A DNA stretch of 59,423 bases from positions 1-59,423 of the forward strand of contig CAJUAT010000010.1 of NCBI GenBank assembly GCA_910584525.1, read 5' to 3'. Origin of the DNA: an uncultured Muribaculaceae bacterium (GTDB lineage: Bacteria; Bacteroidota; Bacteroidia; Bacteroidales; Muribaculaceae). The translations under genes and the position numbers were made by a program. Positions 40,066 to 47,824 of this stretch are shown here, one piece after another. Position 1 is the stretch's first letter, and the number at the start of each line of letters is the position of its first letter. The notes under the pieces are model-generated. The model was not told the DNA's origin. It ran no database searches and was given only the letters and a program-made list of their open reading frames with translations.

Positions 40066-41159
40066 GAGATGGGGGTGAAATTGCCGTCGGCCACAGCGAA
40101 GAGACGGCTGTCGCCGCTGAGGGCGGCGATGGTCTCGTCGAGGTGCTCCCGGTTGGTGTCGGTTATGAAAATCTGTCCGAAACCGCTGCCGCTCACCACC
40201 TGCATGATATTGGCCACGCGCCCCGAGTCGAGCTTGTCGAAGATATCGTCAAGGAGGAGAATGGGGGTAATGCCGGTGGTTCGTCGCACATAGTCGAAGA
40301 TTGCGAGGCGCAGGGCTATGACGTAGCTTTTGAGCTGACCCTGGCTGCCGGTACGGCGCAGGGAATAACCGTTCATCTGCATCCGGAGGTCGTCGCGGTG
40401 CACGCCCTGGGTGGTGAAGCCGAGGACCGTGTCCTTGACACGTGTACGGTCCAGAAGCTCGCGGTAGTCATTGTCGGCGAGCGCCGAGTCGTATTCAAGG
40501 GCCACGGCCTCGCGTCCTCCCGCCACCGCCGCGTAATACTCGTTGAATACGGGCGTTATGTCGCGAGTCCATTCCTTTCTGGCCTTGAACACCTCGGCGG
40601 CGCTCTCGGCGAGTCCCGCCTCTATGCTCTCATAGAGGAGTTTGTCGCGCACGCCGGCACGCAGCATCCTGTTGCGGCTCTCAAGCCCCCGGTTGTAGCG
40701 TATCAGCCGTCCCAGATAGCTGCGGTCGGTCTGTGATATCACCACATCCAGCAGCTTGCGGCGCACCTCCCCGGCTCCCGTGACGAGTCCCGGGTCGGAC
40801 GGCGTGACAGCAACTATCGGGAACCGCCCTATATGCTCCGAGAGACGGCCATACTCCTTGCCGTTGCGCAGAAGCTTCTTGGCCTTGCCCCGCGTGATGC
40901 CTATGCTCACCTCCTCACGCCGGTCGTCGCCCATATCGTAACGCCCCTTCACCAGAAGCATCTCCTCGCCATGCCGTATCAGCCCGCTTTCTGGCATCGA
41001 CTGCATGGGCCGCGCCAGACTCAGGAAATGCACCCCCTCCAGGAGGTTGCTCTTTCCCATGCCGTTGCTCCCCACGAAGCAGTTGACGCCGCCGCTGAGC
41101 TCAAGGCTTACCTCGGCGATGTTCTTGAAGTTGAGTATGTCGATATTTTCGAGCTTCAT
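40062..41159 (-). CDS. recF: DNA replication and repair protein RecF
   Basis: An SMC-like ATPase that helps load RecA at gapped DNA with RecO/RecR. I chose the ATG at 41159 (365 residues, MKLENIDILNFKNI), the canonical RecF start; 20 extra upstream residues in the open frame are not conserved. Walker A is VGSNGMGKSNLLE (about 28-40), the signature RTGSQGQLKSYVIALRLA lies near 280-297, and Walker B is PILLLDDIFDKLD near 310-322. Length and order match the family. It is 22 bp downstream of upp and overlaps the DUF721 gene by 4 bp. Confidence 0.95.
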   Translation of the reverse strand: MKLENIDILNFKNIAEVSLELSGGVNCFVGSNGMGKSNLLEGVHFLSLARPMQSMPESGLIRHGEEMLLVKGRYDMGDDRREEVSIGITRGKAKKLLRNGKEYGRLSEHIGRFPIVAVTPSDPGLVTGAGEVRRKLLDVVISQTDRSYLGRLIRYNRGLESRNRMLRAGVRDKLLYESIEAGLAESAAEVFKARKEWTRDITPVFNEYYAAVAGGREAVALEYDSALADNDYRELLDRTRVKDTVLGFTTQGVHRDDLRMQMNGYSLRRTGSQGQLKSYVIALRLAIFDYVRRTTGITPILLLDDIFDKLDSGRVANIMQVVSGSGFGQIFITDTNREHLDETIAALSGDSRLFAVADGNFTPIS

Positions 41160-41181
41160 TCGTTGCCGTTGGAGGGATATT

Positions 41182-41844
41182 TCAGTCTTTGACGCCGTAA
41201 GCGAGGTCGCCGGCGTCACCGAGACCCGGTACTATGTATGAGTGGGCGTTCACCTCCTCGTCGATGGCTCCGCACCATACCGTGGTACGGTCGGTGGGGA
41301 AACAGCCGCATACGTAGTCGACACTCTGCCGCGAGGCTATCACGGAGGCTATGTGTATCTTCGCCGGCATCCCCTTGTTGAGGAGGGCCTTGTAGGCCAG
41401 CTCCATGGAGCTTCCCGTGGCCAGCATCGGGTCGACAATCACGAGCGTCTTACCCTCGATACTCGGCGTGGCCATGTATTCCACCACCACGTCGAAGGTG
41501 TCGCCCTTCTCGCGGTAACGGCGGTAGGCGCTCACGAAGGCATTCTCGGCATGGTCGAAGTAGGAGAGAAAACCATGGTGGAAGGGAAGGCCGGCACGCA
41601 GGATGGTGGCCAGCACCACCTGCTCGTCGATGTCCTGGCATACACTCGTGCCTAACGGCGTGGTCACCTCCACGTCCTTATACTTCAGGCGCCGCGAAAT
41701 CTCGAAGGCCATGATCTGGCCTATACGCTCCAGGTTCATGCGGAACCGCATGGGGTCGCGCTGTATCTCCACATCGCGCAACTCCAGCATGTAGCGGCTT
41801 ACAAGACTGGGCCTGTCGGCGAAATTTATTATCTCTATTCCCAT
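41182..41844 (-). CDS. upp: uracil phosphoribosyltransferase
   Basis: Pyrimidine salvage: uracil + PRPP to UMP + diphosphate. The 220-residue protein shows the PRPP-binding loop LVIVDPMLATGSS (about 130-142) and the uracil-binding C-terminal block YIVPGLGDAGDLAYG. The N-terminus (RDVEIQRDPMRFRMNLERIGQIMAFEISRRL) has the usual R-D-x-x-x-x-x-x-x-F-R-x-x-x-x-R-x-G layout. It lies 3 bp after ribF and 22 bp before recF. Confidence 0.95.
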   Translation of the reverse strand: MGIEIINFADRPSLVSRYMLELRDVEIQRDPMRFRMNLERIGQIMAFEISRRLKYKDVEVTTPLGTSVCQDIDEQVVLATILRAGLPFHHGFLSYFDHAENAFVSAYRRYREKGDTFDVVVEYMATPSIEGKTLVIVDPMLATGSSMELAYKALLNKGMPAKIHIASVIASRQSVDYVCGCFPTDRTTVWCGAIDEEVNAHSYIVPGLGDAGDLAYGVKD

Positions 41845-41847
41845 AAT

Positions 41848-42723
41848 TCAGGTGTTTTTCAGTGATAAAGTCTCTTCGACATCTGCGGCGATCTGTTTTT
41901 TGAGGCTGTCGGGAGAGTCGAAGCGCTGTTCACCGCGCAGGAAAGCGAGTGGACGCAGCGAGAGACGTCGGCCATAGATGTCGCCGTTGAATCCGAGGAG
42001 ATGAGTTTCTATCGACACGGGGCCGTTTTCGCCGAAAGTAGGGCGACGACCCACGTTGGTGACGGCGCGGAATGAGGAACCGTCGTCGAGGGTTACCGTC
42101 GAGGCGTATACGCCGTTGGCGGGGAGCTGCAGCCGGGGGTCGGTGGCGATGTTGGCGGTAGGGAATCCTAAGTTGCGTCCCATGCCGCGGCCATGCACCA
42201 CTCTTCCCGGAATCTCCCATTCGTAGCCGAGCATCCCGTCGGCATCGCCTATGCGTCCTTCGGCTATGGCCTTGCGTATTGCCGATGAGCTTACGCCGGG
42301 CACCACGGGCGCCGTGAGAATCTCCAGCCCATGGGAAGCGCCGAGACGGCGGTAGTCGGCCACATTCATGGCTGCGCCGTCGCTGCCGAAAGTGTTGTCA
42401 TAACCCAGCATCAGCGCCTCGGCGTCATAATCACGGCGCAACAGAGCCATCCACTCGCCGGCGCTGACGCCTCGCATCGCGGCATCGAATGGTATCTCCA
42501 CGACCTCCACACCCGCTGCCCGCAGCTTCCTGTTGCGTACCGAAGGGAGCAGCAGAAGCCCCGGCACCCGCTGAGGAGCTATCTCCGTGAGCGGATGTCG
42601 GTCGAATGTCACCACCATTGGCGCAAGCCCATGCCTGCTCCCGAAGCCTTTCATTTGCTCCAGAAGCTCCATGTGACCCAGATGCAGTCCGTCGAACGTC
42701 CCTGTGGTTATGATTCTTCCCAT
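41848..42723 (-). CDS. ribF: bifunctional riboflavin kinase/FAD synthetase
   Basis: Converts riboflavin to FMN and then FAD. In the 291-residue protein the N-terminal nucleotidyltransferase domain has GTFDGLHLGHMELL (about 8-21, the H-x-G-H type motif) and VPGVSSSAIRKAIAEG (about 142-157). The C-terminal flavokinase domain has GRVVHGRGMGRNLGFPTANIA (about 173-193) and VSIETHLLGFNGDIYGRRL. It is the first gene of the minus-strand operon; a -7 box lies at 42802-42795. FAD/FMN supply fits the other flavin gene (ribH) near the end of the operon. Confidence 0.95.
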   Translation of the reverse strand: MGRIITTGTFDGLHLGHMELLEQMKGFGSRHGLAPMVVTFDRHPLTEIAPQRVPGLLLLPSVRNRKLRAAGVEVVEIPFDAAMRGVSAGEWMALLRRDYDAEALMLGYDNTFGSDGAAMNVADYRRLGASHGLEILTAPVVPGVSSSAIRKAIAEGRIGDADGMLGYEWEIPGRVVHGRGMGRNLGFPTANIATDPRLQLPANGVYASTVTLDDGSSFRAVTNVGRRPTFGENGPVSIETHLLGFNGDIYGRRLSLRPLAFLRGEQRFDSPDSLKKQIAADVEETLSLKNT

Positions 42724-42794
42724 TTCTCTATATTAACGGCATGAAGAAAGACCCTCAGATACCCCTCCCCTAAGGCCTCTCTCCAAGTTATTTG

Positions 42795-42802
42795 CAAATA
42801 TA
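42795..42802 (-). promoter_or_regulatory. -7 promoter box of the ribF operon
   Basis: TATATTTG on the minus strand (42802-42795), predicting a leader of about 65 nt before the ribF ATG at 42723. No good -33 TTTG. I do not see an FMN riboswitch in the short leader. Confidence 0.5.
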
Positions 42803-42847
42803 ATGCTTTTTTACGGCATTATAGTTCTGAATCCCCCCTTTTTTCGC

Positions 42848-42855
42848 TAATTTTG
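42848..42855 (+). promoter_or_regulatory. -7 promoter box of pfkA with leader hairpin
   Basis: TAATTTTG, with only a weak TTCTG near -33. The leader of about 80 nt contains a hairpin CTTCCGG/CCGGAAG (42878-42884 with 42895-42901) and ends in an A-rich tract with AAGGA before the ATG. Confidence 0.55.
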
Positions 42856-42940
42856 TGTATTCAAACAAAAACAGGGCCTTCCGGTAAAGGATTTCCGGAA
42901 GCTGCCGGACAGATCTAAGGAAAAATATCAAAGAAAAAAT

Positions 42941-43921
42941 ATGGAACATATCAAATCAGTAGGCATCCTCACGTCGGGAGGCGATGCACCCGGCATGAAC
43001 GCGGCCATACGTGCGGTGACACGTTCGGCCATATATGCAGGTTTCAAGGTTTACGGTATCTACCGTGGTTACCGCGGATTGATTTACGATGAGATCGAGG
43101 AGTTCTCCACGCAGAATGTGTCGAACATCATCCAGCGTGGAGGCACGATATTGAAGACGGCTCGTTGCAAGGAGTTCCAGACACCTGAGGGACGCCAGTG
43201 CGCCTACGATGTTCTGAAGCGCCGCGGCATAGACTCGCTGGCGGTGATAGGCGGCGACGGCTCACTTACCGGCGCCCGCATCTTCGGCAACGAGTTCCAG
43301 TTCCCCATCGTGGGTCTCCCCGGCACCATCGACAACGACCTCTACGGCACCGACACCACCATAGGTTATGACACGGCGCTGAACACCATCATGGAATGCG
43401 TCGACAAGATCCGCGACACGGCCACGAGCCACGAACGCCTCTTCTTCATAGAGGTAATGGGCCGCGACGCCGGATTCCTCGCCCTCAACGGCGCGATAGC
43501 CAGCGGCGCCGAAGCCGCCATCATTCCCGAAATCTCCACGCAGGTCGACCAGCTCTCCGAACTTATCAAGAACGGCTTCCGCAAGTCGAAGAACTCTTCG
43601 ATAGTGCTTGTGGCTGAAAGCCCGATCACGGGAGGAGCCATGGGCCTGGCACAGCGTGTGAAAGAGGAATATCCCGGTTATGACGTTCGCGTCACCATCC
43701 TGGGCCACCTGCAGCGCGGCGGTTCGCCGACAGCCAACGACCGCATCCTCGCCTCCCGCATGGGTGCCGCAGCCGTCGACGCTCTACTCGACGACCAGCG
43801 CAACGTGATGATAGGCATCAAGAACGACGAGATTGTCTACGTGCCCTTCACCAAGGCCATCAAGAACGACAAGCCCATCAACCAGGATCTCCTCTCCACC
43901 CTGCGGCGCCTCTCCATCTGA
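42941..43921 (+). CDS. pfkA: ATP-dependent 6-phosphofructokinase
   Basis: Phosphorylates fructose 6-phosphate to the 1,6-bisphosphate in glycolysis. The 326-residue protein has TSGGDAPGMN (11-20), GGDGS at 104-108 (the second glycine after GGD favours ATP rather than diphosphate as donor) and LPGTIDNDLYGTD (126-138) with the catalytic Asp. The fructose 6-phosphate-binding block EVMGRDAGFLAL and the GHLQRGGSPTANDR segment are also present. The Lys after T-I-D-N-D-x in E. coli PfkA is Tyr here; from memory other Bacteroidales enzymes also vary there. Single gene with its own promoter and a bidirectional terminator. Confidence 0.95.
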   Translation: MEHIKSVGILTSGGDAPGMNAAIRAVTRSAIYAGFKVYGIYRGYRGLIYDEIEEFSTQNVSNIIQRGGTILKTARCKEFQTPEGRQCAYDVLKRRGIDSLAVIGGDGSLTGARIFGNEFQFPIVGLPGTIDNDLYGTDTTIGYDTALNTIMECVDKIRDTATSHERLFFIEVMGRDAGFLALNGAIASGAEAAIIPEISTQVDQLSELIKNGFRKSKNSSIVLVAESPITGGAMGLAQRVKEEYPGYDVRVTILGHLQRGGSPTANDRILASRMGAAAVDALLDDQRNVMIGIKNDEIVYVPFTKAIKNDKPINQDLLSTLRRLSI

Positions 43922-43987
43922 GCAGTCAGCCGCCGTGTCGGCGCCGGAAGGTGCCGATAAAATACCAACAAAAAAGCAAAAATCAAA

Positions 43988-44020
43988 AAGAGCGCGACCG
44001 ATGGCCGCGCTCTTCTTTTA
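43988..44020. terminator. bidirectional terminator between pfkA and the secreted SusF-like gene
   Basis: Perfect 9-bp stem AAGAGCGCG (43988-43996) with CGCGCTCTT (44006-44014). The T-rich TCTTTTATT follows on plus and a short T tract on minus (from CAAAAAG). Confidence 0.85.
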
Positions 44021-44035
44021 TTCTTATGGCTAAAA

Positions 44036-44965
44036 TTATTTCACCATTACCTTCTGGGCTTTGCCGCCCTTTACCACGATGTAAAGGCCGTTGCGAGCGT
44101 CATTGACGCGAACACCCTGCAGGTTGTAGTACTCGGCAGCCTCGTTGCCGTCAACTACCACACCTTCTACACCACCCTGCTCCTGGGGCTCGTAGGGATC
44201 GTTGGAGAATGTTACAGTAGCGGGATCCATCAGGTTCTGGCTGCTGAATACGATAACGACGCTACCGGTGCAGTCCTCATCGAGAGTGATGTTGTTGTTG
44301 CCGTTGTAGTCGAGAGTGGAGGGAACGTCCAGCATTTTGGGCTCTTTGTTCTCGTCGCCGCAGCCGAAGTTAACCCATGCCCAGCCTTTGTCGCCAATCT
44401 TGAAGGGTTCGCCGGCCTTGATGCTTACACCGTCGAAGTTGATGTAATAGGTGGTGTCGTTCTCGGCCTTGAGCTGCCATTTCGGGCTGAGAGTATCCCA
44501 ATCCTCGTTGAGCCAGCCGTTCATACCGCCGCGTAAATACACGCCATAGCTGTCTTTGGCAGACTCCATGGTGATGCGGATCTGGCTGAGGTCGCCCTTG
44601 ACTTCGATTTTACCCTTGCTGGGAGCTACTGTGGGATAGGGAGCGAGGATGTTGCCTGTACCGGCCTCGAGGTTTGCCCACTCACCGTTCATGTCAACGG
44701 TATTGGCCTGCATACGGCCGGCGTTGAAGATATCCCATGCGCCATCTTCTTCCGTACCTTTGCCAGTGGAGATTGCGAAGGAAGTCAGGTTCTCAGCATC
44801 GATAGAATAGAGGCTGGTAGCTGCGTCCCATGTGAACTGCAGGGGCTCTACAGCCGACCATTTGGGTTCGAAGCCCTCACCTGTGATGTAGAGAGGAGCG
44901 CCATTCTGAGCGTTGGCACCAGCTGCGGCCATGGCCAGCAGCGCGATTGCGTAAATTTTCTTCAT
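44036..44965 (-). CDS. secreted SusF/SusE-like glycan-binding module protein with sorting-like tail
   Basis: The 309-residue protein has a type I signal peptide (about residues 1-19, GANAQ) and no lipobox, unlike the SusE/F lipoproteins next to it. A module at about 143-225 (YGVYLRGGMNGWLNEDWD, PKWQL, GEPFKIGDKGWAWVNFG) closely parallels RGDMNGWLDGGD, PKWQF, GQSFKIADATWGSIN in the SusE-like protein at 46862-47758. The end is EYYNLQGVRVNDARNGLYIVVKGGKAQKVMVK, the C-terminal sorting-like module. It looks like a surface-displayed or released relative of SusE/F. It follows the sus operon but has its own promoter candidates at 45117-45147 and 45231-45238. Confidence 0.75.
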   Translation of the reverse strand: MKKIYAIALLAMAAAGANAQNGAPLYITGEGFEPKWSAVEPLQFTWDAATSLYSIDAENLTSFAISTGKGTEEDGAWDIFNAGRMQANTVDMNGEWANLEAGTGNILAPYPTVAPSKGKIEVKGDLSQIRITMESAKDSYGVYLRGGMNGWLNEDWDTLSPKWQLKAENDTTYYINFDGVSIKAGEPFKIGDKGWAWVNFGCGDENKEPKMLDVPSTLDYNGNNNITLDEDCTGSVVIVFSSQNLMDPATVTFSNDPYEPQEQGGVEGVVVDGNEAAEYYNLQGVRVNDARNGLYIVVKGGKAQKVMVK

Positions 44966-45116
44966 AATTGATTGTTTGGTATTTTAAAGTTAACTTGTTT
45001 CTTTCGCGCGTTATCACTCACCGTAATGCATGCCTTAATCTTTGTCGGGTCAGCGCACGTGTTGCCTTTTCTCCGGGTTAACGCAGGTATAATCGGGTTG
45101 TTGTGAATACTTGCCG

Positions 45117-45147
45117 CAAAGTTACTCTTTTTTTATGACATACACAA
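45117..45147 (-). promoter_or_regulatory. promoter of the secreted SusF-like gene
   Basis: On the minus strand: GTTG (45147-45144, one mismatch to TTTG), 19-bp spacer, TAACTTTG (45124-45117). The leader is about 145 nt and ends A-rich before the ATG at 44965. Confidence 0.6.
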
Positions 45148-45185
45148 CTTTTTCAAAAAATATTATTAAAAATTCCGGGTCAATA

Positions 45186-45264
45186 CCCTACGAATACAAA
45201 TAATAACGGAAATTCGTTGTAGGGACGCGGCAAATATAGAAGCGGCCGGGCCACGAGGGTCCGA
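45186..45264 (-). other. intergenic structured region after the sus operon
   Basis: Two features occupy the 338-bp gap. A terminator-like stem (GCGGCCGGG with TCCGACCGC, one mismatch, about 45242-45269) follows the SusF gene on the minus strand. Then TATATTTG (45238-45231) could start a transcript opening in the inverted repeat CCCTAC(AAC)GAAT/ATTCGTAGGG (45224-45186). It may be a second promoter for the gene at 44036 or a short RNA. No protein gene is seen. Confidence 0.35.
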
Positions 45265-45303
45265 CCGCCTTTCTATATAGTCTTATTCGTGCTGAGCGCG
45301 AGA

Positions 45304-46818
45304 TTATTTCAGCGTCACAGTGTAGGGGAATGTACCGAAGTTCACCTCTACATCGTAGGTGCCGGGAGTAGCGTCCATGTCGCCCTTGTCGTCGATGACG
45401 GTAATCTCATACTGAGTGCCGCCGGCCACAGGCACACCGGCCTTCATGCTGCCGAACGCGATTTTCCATGCATGGTTGGCATTGAGCTTGAACTTCGTTC
45501 CGATCTTGATGCCGGTGCCTGTCCATACCTTGAAATCCTTTGACGGAGTCAACAACGGAGCATTCTTCTCGTCCCAGTCGTTGCCGTCGCCCACAACACT
45601 CAGGGTAGCGATATTGCTTACCTGATATGTCATGCTGGCGAGGTTGAGAGCGCACCAGTAGAAGTTGTTGCCCTTGAGCGGCATCTTGATGTTCTTGCCG
45701 CCGACCGACACGAGGTCACCGGTAACAACACCTTCCGTAGCCGTATTCGGTTCGGTCTTGTCATTCTGCTTGAACAGAATCGTGCCCGAAAGTTTAGGTT
45801 CCTGACCGAAGTATGCGGCAGCACCCAGAACAGCCACGCCATTGTAGTTCATGAAGTCGTCCGTGTGGAGCGTCCATGCCTTTGCCGGGGTGGTGAATGC
45901 ATAAATCTGCGAGAAAGCATAAGCGTAGAAGTAAGTCTGCTCCTCCATGTTTACGGATATCAGCATCGGGCCTGACTGCTTGATGACGCAGGGATCGGTC
46001 TCCTGAGCATTGACCTTAACAAGCTTACCCTTTACAGCTCCTACAGAGTCGGGCTCGCAACCGAATGCGCCATTGCCATAATTGTTGGCGGTCACGGTCG
46101 ACGCGGGAACAACCATCCATTCGTAACCTACAGCTGCCTGATCTTCAGTAATGTCCACCTTGGCGGTGAATACCGGGTTGGCATATACATCGGTGATGCC
46201 GGGCTGCGAGTTGCTCATCTTTATGGCTTTCGAGAGATCCCAGTCGCAGAAGTTGCCTACAAGATAATAGGAATCCTCTACATCCACGGTAACGATACGC
46301 TTCACTTCCACCGAACCCTCGGCAGCATAGTAGCTTGTGCTCTGATAGCGGAAGTTGCTGCCGTCCACATTCACATAGCAAGGTATGCGGTAGTAGGTCT
46401 TCATAGGAGTGGAGCCTGTTCCGAAGAGCTTGAGCTGAGCGGCGTTCCATTCCTTGACATCGGCGTAATATACGTTGAGGTCGTTTTCAGATTCGCCGGC
46501 AAGAGTGGTTACAGTCACCGACTCCTTGAAGTCGGGAGTGTTCGACACCTGCAGAGGGAAGCTGAGAGTAGCTCCGGCGGGGAGGTTGTTGGCCGCACTC
46601 ACCTTATACACGGGTATGAGACCTGTGGGTTCCACATAGTCGGCAAGCGTGATGGGAGTGCCGGCGGTCATGACACCTTCGGCAGCACCGGTGATGTCGC
46701 CGGTGGTCAGGATGGGTCCCTGCTCGTTCTCCTGGGGATTGGGCACTGGCAGATCATCCTCGCAGGATACGGCCATCATGCCCAGAAGGCCCAGCAGTAA
46801 TATACTGATTTTTTTCAT
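45304..46818 (-). CDS. susF: SusF-like outer-membrane starch/glycan-binding lipoprotein
   Basis: The 504-residue lipoprotein has lipobox AVSC with C19 and acidic EDD directly after it, a pattern that favours outer-membrane surface export in Bacteroidetes. A SusE/F N-terminal Ig-like domain (about 40-150: P-V-Y-K-V, A-T-L-S-F-P-L-Q-V-S) is followed by repeated beta-sandwich modules, one with SYYLVGNFCDWD (about 180-191). Others are spaced to the C-terminus, which ends in the strand F-P-Y-T-V-T-L-K. It is the fourth gene of the susCDEF-type operon, 43 bp after the SusE-like gene. The ligand is presumably an alpha-glucan by analogy with SusF, but this cannot be shown from sequence. Confidence 0.82.
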   Translation of the reverse strand: MKKISILLLGLLGMMAVSCEDDLPVPNPQENEQGPILTTGDITGAAEGVMTAGTPITLADYVEPTGLIPVYKVSAANNLPAGATLSFPLQVSNTPDFKESVTVTTLAGESENDLNVYYADVKEWNAAQLKLFGTGSTPMKTYYRIPCYVNVDGSNFRYQSTSYYAAEGSVEVKRIVTVDVEDSYYLVGNFCDWDLSKAIKMSNSQPGITDVYANPVFTAKVDITEDQAAVGYEWMVVPASTVTANNYGNGAFGCEPDSVGAVKGKLVKVNAQETDPCVIKQSGPMLISVNMEEQTYFYAYAFSQIYAFTTPAKAWTLHTDDFMNYNGVAVLGAAAYFGQEPKLSGTILFKQNDKTEPNTATEGVVTGDLVSVGGKNIKMPLKGNNFYWCALNLASMTYQVSNIATLSVVGDGNDWDEKNAPLLTPSKDFKVWTGTGIKIGTKFKLNANHAWKIAFGSMKAGVPVAGGTQYEITVIDDKGDMDATPGTYDVEVNFGTFPYTVTLK

Positions 46819-46861
46819 TGTTTTACGATCAAATAAGTGGTTTTACTTATGGTGGTCCGTA

Positions 46862-47758
46862 TTATTTCTTGAGGGTCAGGTAATATGAACCGGTATCCGG
46901 GTCATGGAAGAGGTAAACATTACCGGTGAACGTAGCGTCAACGCGGAGGTGACCCGGGTTGTTGCCGTCGTTGAGCTGATATTCCTCGTCAACCTTGAGG
47001 ATATCGGCCTTGGCGTTTTCGTTACCCTCGGCGGAACCCATGTTGATGCTGCCCCATGTTGCGTCGGCAATCTTGAACGACTGTCCCGGCTCGATGGTCA
47101 CATTCTTGACTACGTAGGTATTCTTCTGGACATCGGTCTCGAACTGCCACTTGGGACCCTGGGAAGCCATGTCGCCGCCGTCAAGCCAGCCGTTCATGTC
47201 ACCACGGATATAGATATCCACCTTCTCGCCGGCAGTCCAACGTGCATAGTAGTCGGCTCCGATGGCGTCGAACTGAACGATATTCGACACATATTGAGTA
47301 TGCTCCTCATCCTGCTCTATGAACGAGCGCAGACGGATGTAGATGCGACGATAGTCGATGGGGAGGTCTTTCTCGCTCTCGATACCGAGAAGCTCTTCCA
47401 TAGCCTCGGCAACGTCGCCGTTGACGGGATTGATCTGATCGCACTTGTAGAAGTTCTGCTTGATCTCGAAGAACTTGCCGGCGGCGAAGTCTTCGGGTGC
47501 GAGGGCCACCTGCACGCGGTAGGAAGCGATGCATGCCACACCGTAGTCAGGCTGCGAGCATGTCAGGTTCAGGCTGCCGTTACGGTTCTCTTTGGTGATC
47601 ATCAGAGGCTGCGTCTTCATCGAAGGTTCGTTAAGGAACTGAGCCTCTATGATGCCGTCGTGCGTTTTGAGCACCGGGTTCTCCTCCCATGTCTCCTTGC
47701 AGCTCGAGAATCCCAGAGCCACGGCGCAGGCGGCGAATGCTAAAAATATCTTTTTCAT
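46862..47758 (-). CDS. susE: SusE-like outer-membrane glycan-binding lipoprotein
   Basis: The 298-residue lipoprotein has lipobox FSSC with C20. The N-terminal half is a SusE-type Ig-like domain, and the C-terminal half is one glycan-binding-like module: VDIYIRGDMNGWLDGGD (about 183-199), GPKWQFETD, GQSFKIADATWGSIN. That makes it shorter than classical SusE, with one binding module rather than two or three. It follows susD after a 66-bp gap containing a strong GC hairpin, and lies 43 bp before the SusF-like gene. Confidence 0.82.
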   Translation of the reverse strand: MKKIFLAFAACAVALGFSSCKETWEENPVLKTHDGIIEAQFLNEPSMKTQPLMITKENRNGSLNLTCSQPDYGVACIASYRVQVALAPEDFAAGKFFEIKQNFYKCDQINPVNGDVAEAMEELLGIESEKDLPIDYRRIYIRLRSFIEQDEEHTQYVSNIVQFDAIGADYYARWTAGEKVDIYIRGDMNGWLDGGDMASQGPKWQFETDVQKNTYVVKNVTIEPGQSFKIADATWGSINMGSAEGNENAKADILKVDEEYQLNDGNNPGHLRVDATFTGNVYLFHDPDTGSYYLTLKK

Positions 47759-47792
47759 TTTTAGGTATTTCTGAATTTAATGGATACTGTCC

Positions 47793-47812
47793 CCCGGGGC
47801 CGGGGCCCCGGG
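47793..47812. other. strong GC hairpin between susD and susE
   Basis: CCCGGGGC (47793-47800) pairs perfectly with GCCCCGGG (47805-47812) around CGGG. It has no T tract, so it is more likely an mRNA-stability or partial-attenuation element than a terminator. Confidence 0.6.
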
Positions 47813-47824
47813 AGTCGTGATGCA

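Noticed and set aside
42724..42794. FMN riboswitch upstream of ribF
   Set aside because: The leader is only about 65 nt and lacks the multi-stem conserved core expected of the FMN element.
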